Positions 1 to 8,445 are shown, counted from the stretch's first letter. The stretch: DNA of 33,687 nucleotides from Dehalococcoidales bacterium (GCA_016783135.1 JADHXC010000021.1:1-33687), one strand, 5' to 3'. The notes: generated by a model not told the origin, from the sequence alone. Translations and numbers: made by a program.

Positions 1-64
1 CAAGCCTGCTGTTTCACTTAGTCGGGAACTTTCCGGTTTGCTTGATGAGATTCGTCAGGGTTAG
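1..64 (+). CDS. 3' end of an unidentified gene (partial)
   Basis: Reading from base 2, the frame gives about 20 codons that end ...SRELSGLLDEIRQG followed by TAG at 62-64. The residue mix looks like a normal protein C-terminus, and a terminator-like hairpin lies shortly downstream. The piece is too short to name, and the other two plus frames were considered less protein-like. Confidence 0.35.
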   Translation, partial: KPAVSLSRELSGLLDEIRQG

Positions 65-96
65 CAGCTACCCATGCAGGACTAAAAGGGAGTCTT

Positions 97-171
97 AGAG
101 GGACGAAGTCCCTCTTTAATAATTATTCCCCTTTCCCTTATCAAGGGGAAGGGGATACAGGGGATGGGGTT
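97..171. repeat. Double-hairpin intergenic repeat, copy A
   Basis: A perfect 8-bp stem (97-104 with 108-115, loop GAA) is followed by an AT-rich spacer, a second C-run/G-run hairpin at about 129-153, and the tail GATACAGGGGATGGGGTT (154-171). The same order and nearly the same tail recur at 18171-18246, and a relative lies at 32436-32514. The first hairpin is followed by TTTAATAATT and may also terminate the upstream gene. Confidence 0.7.
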
Positions 172-197
172 ACCTATCAGCGATTAAGCTGCTTAAT

Positions 198-243
198 GGG
201 ATTGCTTCGTCACCCTTCCGGGAAGGCATTCCTCGCAATGACA
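198..243. repeat. MITE-like fragment, right end (CTCGCAATGACA)
   Basis: The stretch GGGATTGCTTCGTCA...CCTCGCAATGACA matches the right half of the element at 17225-17300. Only one terminal repeat is present, so this is a fragment. It ends five bases before the -35 box of the XRE gene. Confidence 0.55.
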
Positions 244-248
244 GTTCG

Positions 249-277
249 TTGACGTCTTACACTAATTCGTGTAGAAT
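249..277 (+). promoter_or_regulatory. Sigma70 promoter of the XRE gene with embedded palindrome
   Basis: TTGACG (249-254), a 17-bp spacer and TAGAAT (272-277) make a near-consensus promoter. Only six bases separate the -10 box from the ATG at 284, so transcription should start at or next to the start codon. A 16-bp near-palindrome, TACACTAATTCGTGTA (258-273, one mismatched pair), spans the spacer and the first two bases of the -10 box. That position fits an autorepressor operator. Confidence 0.65.
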
Positions 278-283
278 CTGGTT

Positions 284-526
284 ATGGACAGCCACCAGAA
301 GAGGAAACGCCCGCAATGGACCGGCCACCACATCCGTGCACTGAGGTCCCACATGGGCCTGACACAGCGTGAGCTAGCGGAAACACTCGGTACACGCCAG
401 CAGACGATTAGCGAGTGGGAGAAGGGGATGTACCGGCCTCGTGGCGCCTCATCCATGCTGCTGACCATCGTCGCTGAGCGGGCCCTGTTTGAGTACAGGG
501 CCGAATCCGAAGATAGGAAAGACTGA
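284..526 (+). CDS. XRE-family helix-turn-helix regulator, probably leaderless
   Basis: This 80-residue protein is almost entirely one Cro/C1-type DNA-binding domain: IRALRSHMGLTQRELAETLG (residues about 18-37) is the first half, and RQQTISEWEKG is the recognition-helix half. The tail RGASSMLLTIVAERALF is hydrophobic and may form a dimer surface. No Shine-Dalgarno sequence precedes the ATG, and the -10 box ends six bases upstream, so a leaderless mRNA is likely. The palindrome in its promoter suggests it binds its own operator. It could also regulate the following genes. The family assignment is firm, the targets are unknown. Confidence 0.85.
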   Translation: MDSHQKRKRPQWTGHHIRALRSHMGLTQRELAETLGTRQQTISEWEKGMYRPRGASSMLLTIVAERALFEYRAESEDRKD

Positions 527-614
527 AAGCACGACCTGTTGTCGTGTCGGACGGCACCAACGCTATTTGCCACTCACTGCGTTTACCGCCAGGATTGCGC
601 CGGGAGTACGGGCC

Positions 615-908
615 ATGAATGTTGGAGTATGCAGGATTAACCTTCGTTTGCCGGAGAACGAATCTCTCAAAGGCAAGAGACGGATACTGAAATCCATTGT
701 CAGCCGCGTGGGTAATAAATTCAATGTCGCCATCGCCGAGGTCGATAACGGGGATATGTGGCAGCTGGCTACCATCGGGATATGCTGTGTTAGTAATGAC
801 CGTCGTCATGCCAACGAAGTCATGTCCAGAGTGGTCGACTTCATTATCAACTCCCGTCCCGACGCCGAGATACTCGATTACGAGATAGAGATAATTCCTG
901 TGTCCTGA
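615..908 (+). CDS. DUF503 (YlxP-like) family protein
   Basis: The 97-residue protein begins MNVGVCRINLRLPENESLKGKRRILKSI, which is the DUF503 signature (short beta strand, then SLKxKRxxLKS), and continues with the family's NVAIAEVDNGDMWQLATIGICCVSND core. The open frame extends upstream to 489, but the ATG at 615 has GGAG eight bases before it and matches the usual length. YlxP-like proteins are found near ribosome-maturation genes in many Firmicutes; their role is not settled. Here the next gene is a helicase 35 bases downstream, so the two may be cotranscribed. Confidence 0.85.
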   Translation: MNVGVCRINLRLPENESLKGKRRILKSIVSRVGNKFNVAIAEVDNGDMWQLATIGICCVSNDRRHANEVMSRVVDFIINSRPDAEILDYEIEIIPVS

Positions 909-943
909 GTCCGGGGATACGGGGCAGGCAATACAGAGACACG

Positions 944-3241
944 ATGGATACTTCGGCTTTTCTCCAGAATATTACCGCTCAACCGGGCTATGACGACCAG
1001 ATTGCCCATATAGAGCATATTCCGCCTCGTCGGGCGACCCATGGTAAGCTGGAAGAGCCCCTGACTGACAGACTCCGGGACTCCCTGGTGCAACATGGCC
1101 TGTGGCCCCTGTACCGCCATCAGGCTGAGGCTGTGAACCATGCCCGTCATGGCGAAAATGTGATGGTGGCCACAGCCAGTGCCAGCGGCAAGACCCTGTG
1201 CTACAACATCCCGGTCCTCCAGGCCATGCTTACCGAACCGGATACCCGCTTTCTCTATCTTTTTCCCACCAAGGCCTTGGCGCAGGACCAGTTACGGGCC
1301 CTGCGAGAACTGTGCTGCCCTAAGCTATTGACGGGAGACGAGCTTGCCACCTTCGATGGTGACACGCCACGGGCGGAGCGGGCGGATATCAGGAAAAACG
1401 CCAGGATAGTGCTATCCAACCCGGATATGCTCCACCTGGGCATACTGCCAAACCACCGGCAGTGGTCCCGCATGTTGCGCCACCTGCGGTATGTGGTCGT
1501 CGATGAAGCCCACGTTTATCGCGGCGTCTTCGGTTCCCACCTGGCCGGTGTTCTGCGTCGCCTGCGCCGATTGTGCCACGTCTATGGTTCCGACCCGCAG
1601 TTCATCTGCTCTTCGGCCACAATAGCCAATCCCGGTGAGCACGCCGAGCGACTGGGGGGACTGCCGTTTGTCGTGGTGGCCAAAGACGGCTCTCCTCACG
1701 GAGGAAAGGACTTTGTCTTCTGGAACCCACCGCTTATCGATGTCGCCAGGAGCACCCGGCGCAGTGCCAACACCGAGGCAACCAACCTGTTCACGGGACT
1801 TCTCAGTGAAGGCATCCGCACCCTGACCTTCTCCCGCACCCGCCGCCTCACCGAGCTCATCTATACATACTCACGAAACAGACTGGCCACGGTGGACCCC
1901 GCGCTGGCCGAGCGAATCAAGCCCTACCGCGCCGGTTACCTGCCGAAGGATAGACGGAAGATAGAGCAGCAGTTGTTCAGCGGCCAGCTTCTCGGAGTTG
2001 TCGCCACCACCGCTCTTGAACTCGGTATCGACATCGGTGACCTGGAGGCAACCGTGCTTACCGGCTATCCGGGGAGCATTGCCAGCACCTGGCAGCAGGC
2101 AGGCAGAAGCGGTCGTGGCAAGGAACGGTCTCTGAGTTTCCTCATCGGCCTGGACGACCCCCTTGACCAGTACCTCATGCGTCACCCCGAGTTCTTCTTC
2201 AAACGGAGCTTCGAGAATGCCCTGGTAAACCCGGACAACCCCTACATAGCCCGGGCACACCTGCTGTGTGCCGCCTGGGAAATGCCCTTGAGTAAGGACG
2301 ATGAAGTGTACTTCGGGGAGACCCTGGAACGAGAGAGGTCTGAGCTGGAAGACCGGGGGGTGCTCAGGGAACGCCGTGGCCGGTGGTACCTTTCACCGAC
2401 AATCGCCCACCCTGCACAGAGCATTAACATCCGCTCCACGTCCCGGGAAAACTACAGCATCATCGATTCCGGGACCGATTCCCTGATGGAAACCGTAGAG
2501 GATACCGTTGCTTTCTTCCAGATACACCCCGGGGCCGTCTACCTCCACCAGGGCGAAGCCTACCTCATTACCGCACTGGACCTGACCAGCCGGACTGCCT
2601 GCGCCAGCCGTACGGACACCGGCTACTATACCCAGAGCAAAGACCTCACCGACCTGCACGTCGTCAGGAATAGACGGGAGAAACGGACCAGACGGGTATG
2701 GGTGCACCTGGGAGACGTTGAGGTTACTACCACAGTGGCCGGCTACAAGAAAATGGCGCAGTTCACCGATGAGGTCATCGGTGAGGAACCGCTGGACCTG
2801 CCCCCGCAGCACTTCCCAACCGTAGCCCTCTGGTTTGACATCGCGGACAACGCCATCACTGAAGTTGAGAAGGAAAAGCTGGACCTGGCGGGCGGGCTGC
2901 ACGCCGTGGAACATGCTGCCATCGGCATTCTTCCCCTTTTTGCCCTGTGCGACCGCAATGATATCGGCGGCGTATCCACGGTCCTCCATCCGGACACGGG
3001 TAAAGCCCAGGTATTTATCTATGACGCCCACCCCGGCGGTATCGGTATTGCCGAGAAGGGCTTTGAGCTGATAACGCAACTCTGGGAAACCACCCTGAAG
3101 GCAATCATAGAGTGTCCCTGCCTGGAGGGCTGCCCCAGTTGCATTCAGTCACCTAAATGTGGCAATAATAATAAACCGCTGGACAAGAAAGCGGCGCAGG
3201 TGCTTCTGGAGGGGCTATTGGGTTTCACACGGCAGCATTAG
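944..3241 (+). CDS. mrfA: DEAD/DEAH-box helicase with DUF1998 Zn-binding tail (MrfA/YprA type)
   Basis: The 765-residue protein has helicase motif I ATASASGKT (about 76-84), the Walker B box DEAH (about 187), motif III SSATIANP and motif VI QQAGRSGRG (about 384). The C-terminal part carries the DUF1998 cysteine cluster CPCLEGCPSCIQSPKCGNNNK (about 725-745), which binds zinc in this family. In Bacillus subtilis MrfA is a 3'-5' helicase in a mitomycin-C repair route together with the exonuclease MrfB; no mrfB candidate lies next to it here. Length and motif order are complete. Only a weak ribosome binding site precedes the ATG, so it may depend on read-through from the DUF503 gene. Confidence 0.9.
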   Translation: MDTSAFLQNITAQPGYDDQIAHIEHIPPRRATHGKLEEPLTDRLRDSLVQHGLWPLYRHQAEAVNHARHGENVMVATASASGKTLCYNIPVLQAMLTEPDTRFLYLFPTKALAQDQLRALRELCCPKLLTGDELATFDGDTPRAERADIRKNARIVLSNPDMLHLGILPNHRQWSRMLRHLRYVVVDEAHVYRGVFGSHLAGVLRRLRRLCHVYGSDPQFICSSATIANPGEHAERLGGLPFVVVAKDGSPHGGKDFVFWNPPLIDVARSTRRSANTEATNLFTGLLSEGIRTLTFSRTRRLTELIYTYSRNRLATVDPALAERIKPYRAGYLPKDRRKIEQQLFSGQLLGVVATTALELGIDIGDLEATVLTGYPGSIASTWQQAGRSGRGKERSLSFLIGLDDPLDQYLMRHPEFFFKRSFENALVNPDNPYIARAHLLCAAWEMPLSKDDEVYFGETLERERSELEDRGVLRERRGRWYLSPTIAHPAQSINIRSTSRENYSIIDSGTDSLMETVEDTVAFFQIHPGAVYLHQGEAYLITALDLTSRTACASRTDTGYYTQSKDLTDLHVVRNRREKRTRRVWVHLGDVEVTTTVAGYKKMAQFTDEVIGEEPLDLPPQHFPTVALWFDIADNAITEVEKEKLDLAGGLHAVEHAAIGILPLFALCDRNDIGGVSTVLHPDTGKAQVFIYDAHPGGIGIAEKGFELITQLWETTLKAIIECPCLEGCPSCIQSPKCGNNNKPLDKKAAQVLLEGLLGFTRQH

Positions 3242-3265
3242 CGGGATGGACTGGATAAGATTCTG

Positions 3266-3310
3266 CGCCACTGAGGATAGTGGCGTGTCGTTCAGAATGA
3301 TAGTGGGATG
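3266..3310. repeat. Hairpin CGCCACT/AGTGGCG plus TCAGAATGA repeat fragment
   Basis: A 7-bp perfect stem (3266-3272 with 3279-3285) just after the helicase gene is followed by TTCAGAATGATAG, a degraded end of the TCATTCTGAG repeat family. The stem sequence resembles the GCCACTG/CAGTGGC hairpins at 17183-17204 and 14118-14135. It may act as a terminator for mrfA, although no T-run follows. Confidence 0.45.
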
Positions 3311-3324
3311 ACAAGGGAGTAACA

Positions 3325-4134
3325 ATGATTGACATAGGCGTGGACCCGGTAGCCTTCACAATTGGAGCGATAAGCATCCACTGGTACGGGATATTTATTG
3401 CCCTGGCAATCGTCTGGTTAGTGGCCTGGATGGCGTGGCAATCGAAGCGAGGGGCCAGGATTACGTACGACACCGTGTTTGCCGCAGCGCTGGTGGGTAT
3501 TCCGTCGGGCGTAATTATTTCCAGGCTGCTCCACGTGATTGACCTGTGGGACCACTATGTGCAGAACCCGGGGGAAATAATCGGTGCCGGAGGGCTGACT
3601 GCCTACGGTGCGGTACTGGGTGCGTCCCTGGGCATCTGGGTCTACTGTAGAATTGCCAGGGTGAAAATCGGCTATTTCTTTGACCTGCTGGCTCCGGCGG
3701 TGATAGTAGCACAAGCAGTAATAGGCAGGATAGGCTGCACGCTTAACGGCTGCTGCTTCGGCGACTCCTGCTCCCTGCCCTGGGCGATTACGTACACTGA
3801 CCCTAACAGCCTCGGCTTCGGCGTCGGTGCCGTGCACCCTACGCAGGTCTACGAAATTATCTTCGGCCTGATATGTTTTGTGGTGCTGGTGAAACTGAAG
3901 GGCCGGTTCAAGCCAGCCGGCTCGCTTTACCTCATTTACCTCGGTCTCTACTCCGCGTGGCGTATTGGCATCGATTTCCTGCGTCCCGGGACATCGTTCC
4001 TTTTTGGTCTCCATCAGGCCCAGGTTATCGGCATCATCGTGCTCCTGATAGTTACCCCGATACTGGTGCGCCGGACGCGCTGGATAAGTACGGAAGAACA
4101 GCTAACGCAAGAACAGGAGGAGTTAAATGACTGA
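3325..4134 (+). CDS. lgt: Prolipoprotein diacylglyceryl transferase
   Basis: This 269-residue integral membrane enzyme transfers diacylglycerol from phosphatidylglycerol to the lipobox cysteine of prelipoproteins. Several hydrophobic spans are visible (IGAISIHWYGIFIALAIVW near the N-terminus, then about five more). GGLTAYGAVLGA and GRIGCTLNGCCFG (from about 134) are the two signature regions. Two positions differ from the E. coli enzyme: the essential His of its FHGG motif is Tyr here, and GRIGNFINGE is replaced by the Cys-rich GRIGCTLNGCCFG. The latter occurs in a broad non-proteobacterial subgroup. GGGAG precedes the ATG. The next small gene overlaps its stop by eight bases. Confidence 0.9.
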   Translation: MIDIGVDPVAFTIGAISIHWYGIFIALAIVWLVAWMAWQSKRGARITYDTVFAAALVGIPSGVIISRLLHVIDLWDHYVQNPGEIIGAGGLTAYGAVLGASLGIWVYCRIARVKIGYFFDLLAPAVIVAQAVIGRIGCTLNGCCFGDSCSLPWAITYTDPNSLGFGVGAVHPTQVYEIIFGLICFVVLVKLKGRFKPAGSLYLIYLGLYSAWRIGIDFLRPGTSFLFGLHQAQVIGIIVLLIVTPILVRRTRWISTEEQLTQEQEELND

Positions 4135-4315
4135 CCTTGATATTCTGACAACTGTTATCTGGGCAGGCTCTTTTGCCGTGGTGGCTGTGGACTCGGCGGC
4201 GCGCGGAATCAGTCCCTGGTTCTGGCGCTTTGCCTCCCTTTTCGGCGGCCCGCTGGCACTGGTGGCCTACGGTATCGTCCGTGAGTTGGGCGGCAAGCAG
4301 GGCGCGAAGAGCTGA
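4127..4315 (+). CDS. Small two-span membrane protein
   Basis: This 62-residue ORF starts inside the end of lgt (8-bp overlap), with AGGAGG seven bases before its ATG. Two hydrophobic stretches are visible, about residues 5-23 (DILTTVIWAGSFAVVAVDS) and 32-50 (FWRFASLFGGPLALVAYGI), followed by a basic tail RELGGKQGAKS. Translational coupling to lgt suggests a membrane role linked to it, but no family is recognised. The good ribosome binding site and tight overlap argue for a real gene. Confidence 0.65.
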   Translation: MTDLDILTTVIWAGSFAVVAVDSAARGISPWFWRFASLFGGPLALVAYGIVRELGGKQGAKS

Positions 4316-4412
4316 ATCTTCACAGGGCATCTGCTCGCCGATTAGCTTCGATAAGGTGAGGGAGGAACCCTGACATCCATGTGCTCCCCTGGAGAACACG
4401 GATGAGGAGGAC

Positions 4413-4451
4413 GGTCATTTTTCGTTCCGCTACGCTTCACTCAGAATGACA
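4413..4451. repeat. MITE-like fragment, right end (CTCAGAATGAC)
   Basis: TTTTTCGTTCCGCTACGCTTCACTCAGAATGACA matches the right end of the 12239-12371 element. It is the only recognisable feature in the 158-base gap between the small membrane protein and the next gene. Confidence 0.5.
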
Positions 4452-4473
4452 TGAAGGGAGGAAGGAGGCATAG

Positions 4474-4848
4474 GTGGACCGGCCAATAAAAATAACCGCC
4501 GGGGGAATAGAGGTGGACGCCTGGCTCAACGAGACCGATACCGCCGCCGGCGTCCTTGATATCCTTCCTGTCACCGCCACAATCAACCTCTGGGGAGAAG
4601 AGATATACTTTTCGATACCCCTGGCTAAGGAAGAGGAAAACGCCCGGGAGATAGTCGACGTGGGAGACATTGCCTACTGGCCGCGCGGACAGGCGATGTG
4701 CATCTTCCTGGGCAGGACGCCAATCAGCCAGGGTGATGAACCCAGGGCAATCAGCCCCGTGAATGTGATTGGCGGCATCAGTCCGGAGGGTGTGACAGGA
4801 CTGCTCGGCGCGGCTAAACAGGGAGACAGCATTACTATTCGGAGGTAG
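4474..4848 (+). CDS. Cyclophilin-fold protein of the TM1367 family
   Basis: This 124-residue protein matches the small family typified by Thermotoga TM1367, a protein with a cyclophilin-like barrel. The signatures are NLWGEEIYFSIPL, REIVDVGDIAYWPRGQAMCIFLGRTPIS and VNVIGGI. The molecular function of the family is not established, and proline-isomerase active-site residues of true cyclophilins are not evident. Translation starts at GTG, with AAGGAGG five bases upstream. The following nitroreductase starts four bases after its stop and uses a ribosome binding site inside this gene, so the two are an operon. Confidence 0.8.
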   Translation: MDRPIKITAGGIEVDAWLNETDTAAGVLDILPVTATINLWGEEIYFSIPLAKEEENAREIVDVGDIAYWPRGQAMCIFLGRTPISQGDEPRAISPVNVIGGISPEGVTGLLGAAKQGDSITIRR

Positions 4849-4852
4849 CTAC

Positions 4853-5374
4853 GTGGAGGTACTCGAAGCAATCCGGACGAGAAGGAGCATCAGGAGCTAC
4901 AGGAGTGACCCGGTGCCGGACGAGTTGATAACGAAGGTCCTTGAAGCGGGCCAATGGGCAGCCTCGGCAAGCAACGCACAGCCGTGGAGCTTTGTGGTCT
5001 TCACGGACCCCGAGGTCAAGCGCCAGGTGACGCGGGGGTTCGCCTACGGCTGGTTTCTGGATGAAGCTCCGGTGGGAATCGTGGTCGCTGTGAACCCGAA
5101 TGGGTCAACCTGCCCAATCCAGGACGGCTCTCTGGCGGTAGGCAACATGATGCTGGCGGCACATGCACTGGGCCTGGGCACCTGCTGGATAAACCCCGGA
5201 TTTCAGGACGACCGGGTGAAGGAGGCCCTGGGCATTCCCCGCGACTGGCGCCTGATATGTGCCCTGTCGCTTGGTTACCCGGCGGAATCCCCCTCCAAGC
5301 TAAGGAAAAAACTAACAGATATCGCCTTCACGGAAAAGTGGGGAAACAGCTTCAACCCGCTGGCTACGTCGTAA
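4853..5374 (+). CDS. Nitroreductase-family FMN oxidoreductase
   Basis: The 173-residue sequence opens with MEVLEAIRTRRSIRSYRSDPVPDELI, the FMN-binding RRSIRxY signature, followed by GQWAASASNAQPWSFVVF, where Ser/Asn/Gln contact the flavin. GLGTCWINPGF and the LSLGYP segment are the usual C-terminal flavin contacts. Members reduce nitro groups, quinones or other substrates using NAD(P)H; the substrate cannot be told from sequence. It starts at GTG, with GGAGG (4841-4845) at the end of the preceding gene. It converges with recJ, and only a short imperfect CACACC/GGTGTG hairpin (about 5409-5424) lies between them. Confidence 0.88.
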   Translation: MEVLEAIRTRRSIRSYRSDPVPDELITKVLEAGQWAASASNAQPWSFVVFTDPEVKRQVTRGFAYGWFLDEAPVGIVVAVNPNGSTCPIQDGSLAVGNMMLAAHALGLGTCWINPGFQDDRVKEALGIPRDWRLICALSLGYPAESPSKLRKKLTDIAFTEKWGNSFNPLATS

Positions 5375-5452
5375 TATACTACTCCACCGGCCGCATGCTG
5401 GCATCCGGCACACCAGCCGGTGTGGCTGGAGATGGTCTAGCGGTCACGTCCC

Positions 5453-7135
5453 TCATTCAACAGCAGCTGTGTCCAGCAGATTGAGGCGGAGCGTGGTCTG
5501 GCCTCCCCAGTGGTCCATCTCCATGTTATGGACGATGTCCAGAAGCGCAGACACTTTCGGTAGCTCTTTGCCCATCCCGAAACCGACCGCGTCCCAGACA
5601 ATGCCGTCCTGTCTCAGCTTGAGCCGGATGTGGTCACCATTGCTGCCCATAGTACGGGAGTCAACCACCTCAACCCCGCGGGTGAGGAAAGTGGGCAGCG
5701 GATTACCCTGACCGAAAGGCGCCAGTTGCTGGATAGACTCGTAGGCATCACCGGTGAGTTCAGACAGGGCAATCTCGGCATCGATATCCAGCCTGGGACG
5801 CAGGTCGACCCCGGCCAATTGCCCGGCCGCCATTTCCAGAAGCCGCTCCCGTAACTGGGGCAGGCTGCGTGTCGGTATGATGAAACCGGCGGCCCGAGCA
5901 TGTCCTCCGAACTGAGAGAAGAGGTCGCCACACCTGTTCAGCGCTTCAATAATGTTGAATTCAGAAATGCTGCGACAACTACCACTGCTGGTCCTCTTAC
6001 CGACACTGACGACCACCGCCGGCCGGTTGAACTCTTCCGAGAGCCTGCCGGCAACCAGCCCGGAGATTCCGGCGGGATAACGCTCATCACTAACCATCAG
6101 CAGCGGCAGGACTCCCTGGGCGTACACCTGCTCCCTGGCTTCGGTCACCGCCTTGCTGGTCAGTTGCTGCCGCTCCACGTTCTTCTTCTCCAGCCATGTC
6201 GTCAGTTGCTGTGCCCTCTCAGGTGAGTCCGTCATCAGCAGCTCGTAGCTGGGCAGGGCATGTTCCATCCGGCTGGCAGTGTTCAGTCTGGGAGCGATGA
6301 CCCAGGAGATGTTCTCCGAGGCAAGATTACCCTCCACCAGGCCGGACTGTGCTATCATCTCCCTGATGCCGAGACGCGGAGCGGTGTTTAGCTGTTTCAG
6401 ACCTTCTTTTACCAGGTACCGGTTCTCGCTGAGTAGCGGCACCATGTCCGCCACTGTTCCCAGGGCTACCAGGTCCAGCACGCCATTAAGGAGTTGTTCC
6501 CGGCCCAGACTGAGAAGCAAAGCCTGGAGGAACTTGTAGGCGACACCAACCCCGGCCAGTTCTGAGAACGGGTACTTCGAGCCCGGTAGTTTGGGGTCAA
6601 TAACCGCCACCGCAGGTGGGATTTCGTCCGGAGGGGCGTGGTGGTCGGTTATGACAACGTCCAGCCCCATCCGGCACGCCTTCCTGACCGGTACCAGACC
6701 GGTAATCCCGCAGTCTACGGAAATCACCAGGCTTATGCCTTCCCGGTGAAGCTTTTCGAGGACACCCGTCTTCAGTCCGTGCCCTTCACCGACCCGACTC
6801 GGTATGTACGGAATGACCTTACCGTTCAGGAGACTCAGACCCTGGACAAGGAGGGCGGTGGCCGTGATGCCGTCGGCATCGAAGTCGCCGTAGATGGCAA
6901 TGTTCTCCCCGGAAAGCAGGGCCCGGTAGACCCTGGCCACAGCCTGGTGCATGTCAGGCAGCAGGAAGGGGTCACTCGCCAGCCTCTCATCTGCGGCAAT
7001 GAATGTTTCCAGCCGGGATGGCTCGGCAATACCGCGGTTGTAGGCGAGCTGCGCAATCAGCGGGGAAAAGCCGGAGGACATGACAGGGAGTTTGTCCGGG
7101 ATTGGCGGCAGAAGATTCCAGCGCTTATGGTTCAA
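5453..7135 (-). CDS. recJ: Single-stranded-DNA-specific exonuclease RecJ
   Basis: This 560-residue DHH-family nuclease degrades ssDNA 5' to 3' in recombination and mismatch or base-excision repair. The motif series is clear: YGDFDADGITATALL (motif I), SVDCGITG (motif II) and TDHHAPPDEIP with D164-H165-H166 (motif III), then the DHHA1 domain motif GGHARAAGF and a C-terminal OB-like part. The start codon is TTG at 7135, two bases after the fabF stop, with no room for a well-spaced ribosome binding site (TAGGA abuts the TTG). Translational coupling to fabF is therefore likely. No in-frame ATG, GTG or TTG lies just upstream. Confidence 0.92.
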   Translation of the reverse strand: MNHKRWNLLPPIPDKLPVMSSGFSPLIAQLAYNRGIAEPSRLETFIAADERLASDPFLLPDMHQAVARVYRALLSGENIAIYGDFDADGITATALLVQGLSLLNGKVIPYIPSRVGEGHGLKTGVLEKLHREGISLVISVDCGITGLVPVRKACRMGLDVVITDHHAPPDEIPPAVAVIDPKLPGSKYPFSELAGVGVAYKFLQALLLSLGREQLLNGVLDLVALGTVADMVPLLSENRYLVKEGLKQLNTAPRLGIREMIAQSGLVEGNLASENISWVIAPRLNTASRMEHALPSYELLMTDSPERAQQLTTWLEKKNVERQQLTSKAVTEAREQVYAQGVLPLLMVSDERYPAGISGLVAGRLSEEFNRPAVVVSVGKRTSSGSCRSISEFNIIEALNRCGDLFSQFGGHARAAGFIIPTRSLPQLRERLLEMAAGQLAGVDLRPRLDIDAEIALSELTGDAYESIQQLAPFGQGNPLPTFLTRGVEVVDSRTMGSNGDHIRLKLRQDGIVWDAVGFGMGKELPKVSALLDIVHNMEMDHWGGQTTLRLNLLDTAAVE

Positions 7136-7137
7136 TC

Positions 7138-8394
7138 CTACGCACCACGGAATTCCCGGAAGACAAGCACCGAATTGTGCCCCCCGAAGCCAAAGGAATT
7201 GGACATGGCACTGGAAATCCTGGCCTCGCGCGCCTTGTTGGGTACGTAATCAAGGTCACACTCGGGGTCGGGATTATTATAGTTAACCGTCGGCGGTATT
7301 ACGCCGGTATTGATGACCTTGATACAGATTGCCCCCTCAATAGCACCGGCCGCTCCCAGCAGGTGCCCCGTCATCGACTTGGTAGAGCTTATCGGGACAT
7401 GGTAGGCGCGGTCGCCGAAGACCGTCTTTATCGCCATCGTCTCCACCTTGTCGTTCAGAGGTGTTGAGGTACCATGAGCGTTGATATAGCCTATTTCAGA
7501 TGGTGCCAGACCCGCCTTTCTCAGTGCCATCTGCATTGCCCGGGCGGCTCCTTCACCGTCCTCTGACGGCTGGGTGATGTGAACGGCATCACTGCTGGCA
7601 CCGTAACCGGTAATCTCGGCGATGATTCGTGCCCCTCGTTCCCGGGCAAAGGTAAGGTCTTCCAGGACCAGGATTGCAGCCCCCTCGCCAATCACGAATC
7701 CGTCCCGCTCGGCATCAAATGGGCGCGATGCCTGCTGTGGGGCTTCATTGCGGGTGGAAAGGGCACGGTTAGCGCAGAATCCGGCGACACCTATCGGGGT
7801 GATGATTGCCTCGGAGCCACCGGCGAACATAGCCTGGGCATCGCCCCGCTTGATAATCTCGTAGGCGGTGCCGATGGCATCGGAACCGCTGGAGCAGGCC
7901 GAAGTAGGACAGAAGTTCGGGCCCCTGGCCCCGAGTGTTATCGACACCTGGGCGGAAGCCATATCGGCAATCATCATCGGCACCAGGAACGGGCTTACCC
8001 TGTCCGGGCCCTTCTCAATCAGTATTCTCACTTGCTCCGACATTGTCAACAGCCCGCCAATACCGCTGCCTATGAGGACGCCGATGTTCCCCTTGTTGGT
8101 ATCATTGATTTCCAGACCGGCATCCCGGATTGCCTCCACGCTGGCGGCTACCGCGAGCTGACTGAAGCGGTCCATGCGGCGCGCCTCCTTGAGGCCCATA
8201 TACTCCGTCGGTTTAAACCCTTTGACCTCACCGGCGAACCTGGTCTCCAATGGCGAGGCATCAAACTGGGTTATGTAGTCGATGCCGGACTTACCGGCAA
8301 CAAGACCTTCCCAGGTGGTGGCAATGTCCAGTCCCAGTGGAGTCAGAGCACCTATTCCGGTAACGACAACCCTGTTGCCAGTATAATTCGCCAA
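7138..8394 (-). CDS. fabF: 3-oxoacyl-ACP synthase II (KAS II)
   Basis: This 418-residue condensing enzyme elongates acyl chains with malonyl-ACP in type II fatty-acid synthesis. The Cys-His-His triad is visible: Cys167 in [12 protein letters not shown], His in [11 protein letters not shown], and His in [13 protein letters not shown]. The N-terminus [14 protein letters not shown] and C-terminus [14 protein letters not shown] are standard. The start is TTG, with GGAGG six bases before it. No other fab genes are adjacent, so this may be a lone or additional KAS; recJ is cotranscribed downstream. Its promoter overlaps the divergent mtaB promoter. Confidence 0.93.
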   Translation of the reverse strand: MANYTGNRVVVTGIGALTPLGLDIATTWEGLVAGKSGIDYITQFDASPLETRFAGEVKGFKPTEYMGLKEARRMDRFSQLAVAASVEAIRDAGLEINDTNKGNIGVLIGSGIGGLLTMSEQVRILIEKGPDRVSPFLVPMMIADMASAQVSITLGARGPNFCPTSACSSGSDAIGTAYEIIKRGDAQAMFAGGSEAIITPIGVAGFCANRALSTRNEAPQQASRPFDAERDGFVIGEGAAILVLEDLTFARERGARIIAEITGYGASSDAVHITQPSEDGEGAARAMQMALRKAGLAPSEIGYINAHGTSTPLNDKVETMAIKTVFGDRAYHVPISSTKSMTGHLLGAAGAIEGAICIKVINTGVIPPTVNYNNPDPECDLDYVPNKAREARISSAMSNSFGFGGHNSVLVFREFRGA

Positions 8395-8445
8395 ACCAGA
8401 CCTCCCGTCGCTTCGTAACTCTACGATGTGATGCCACGCCGATGT

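Noticed and set aside
7579-8418. A 279-codon open frame on the plus strand
   Set aside because: It is the shadow of fabF; no motif or ribosome binding site supports it.
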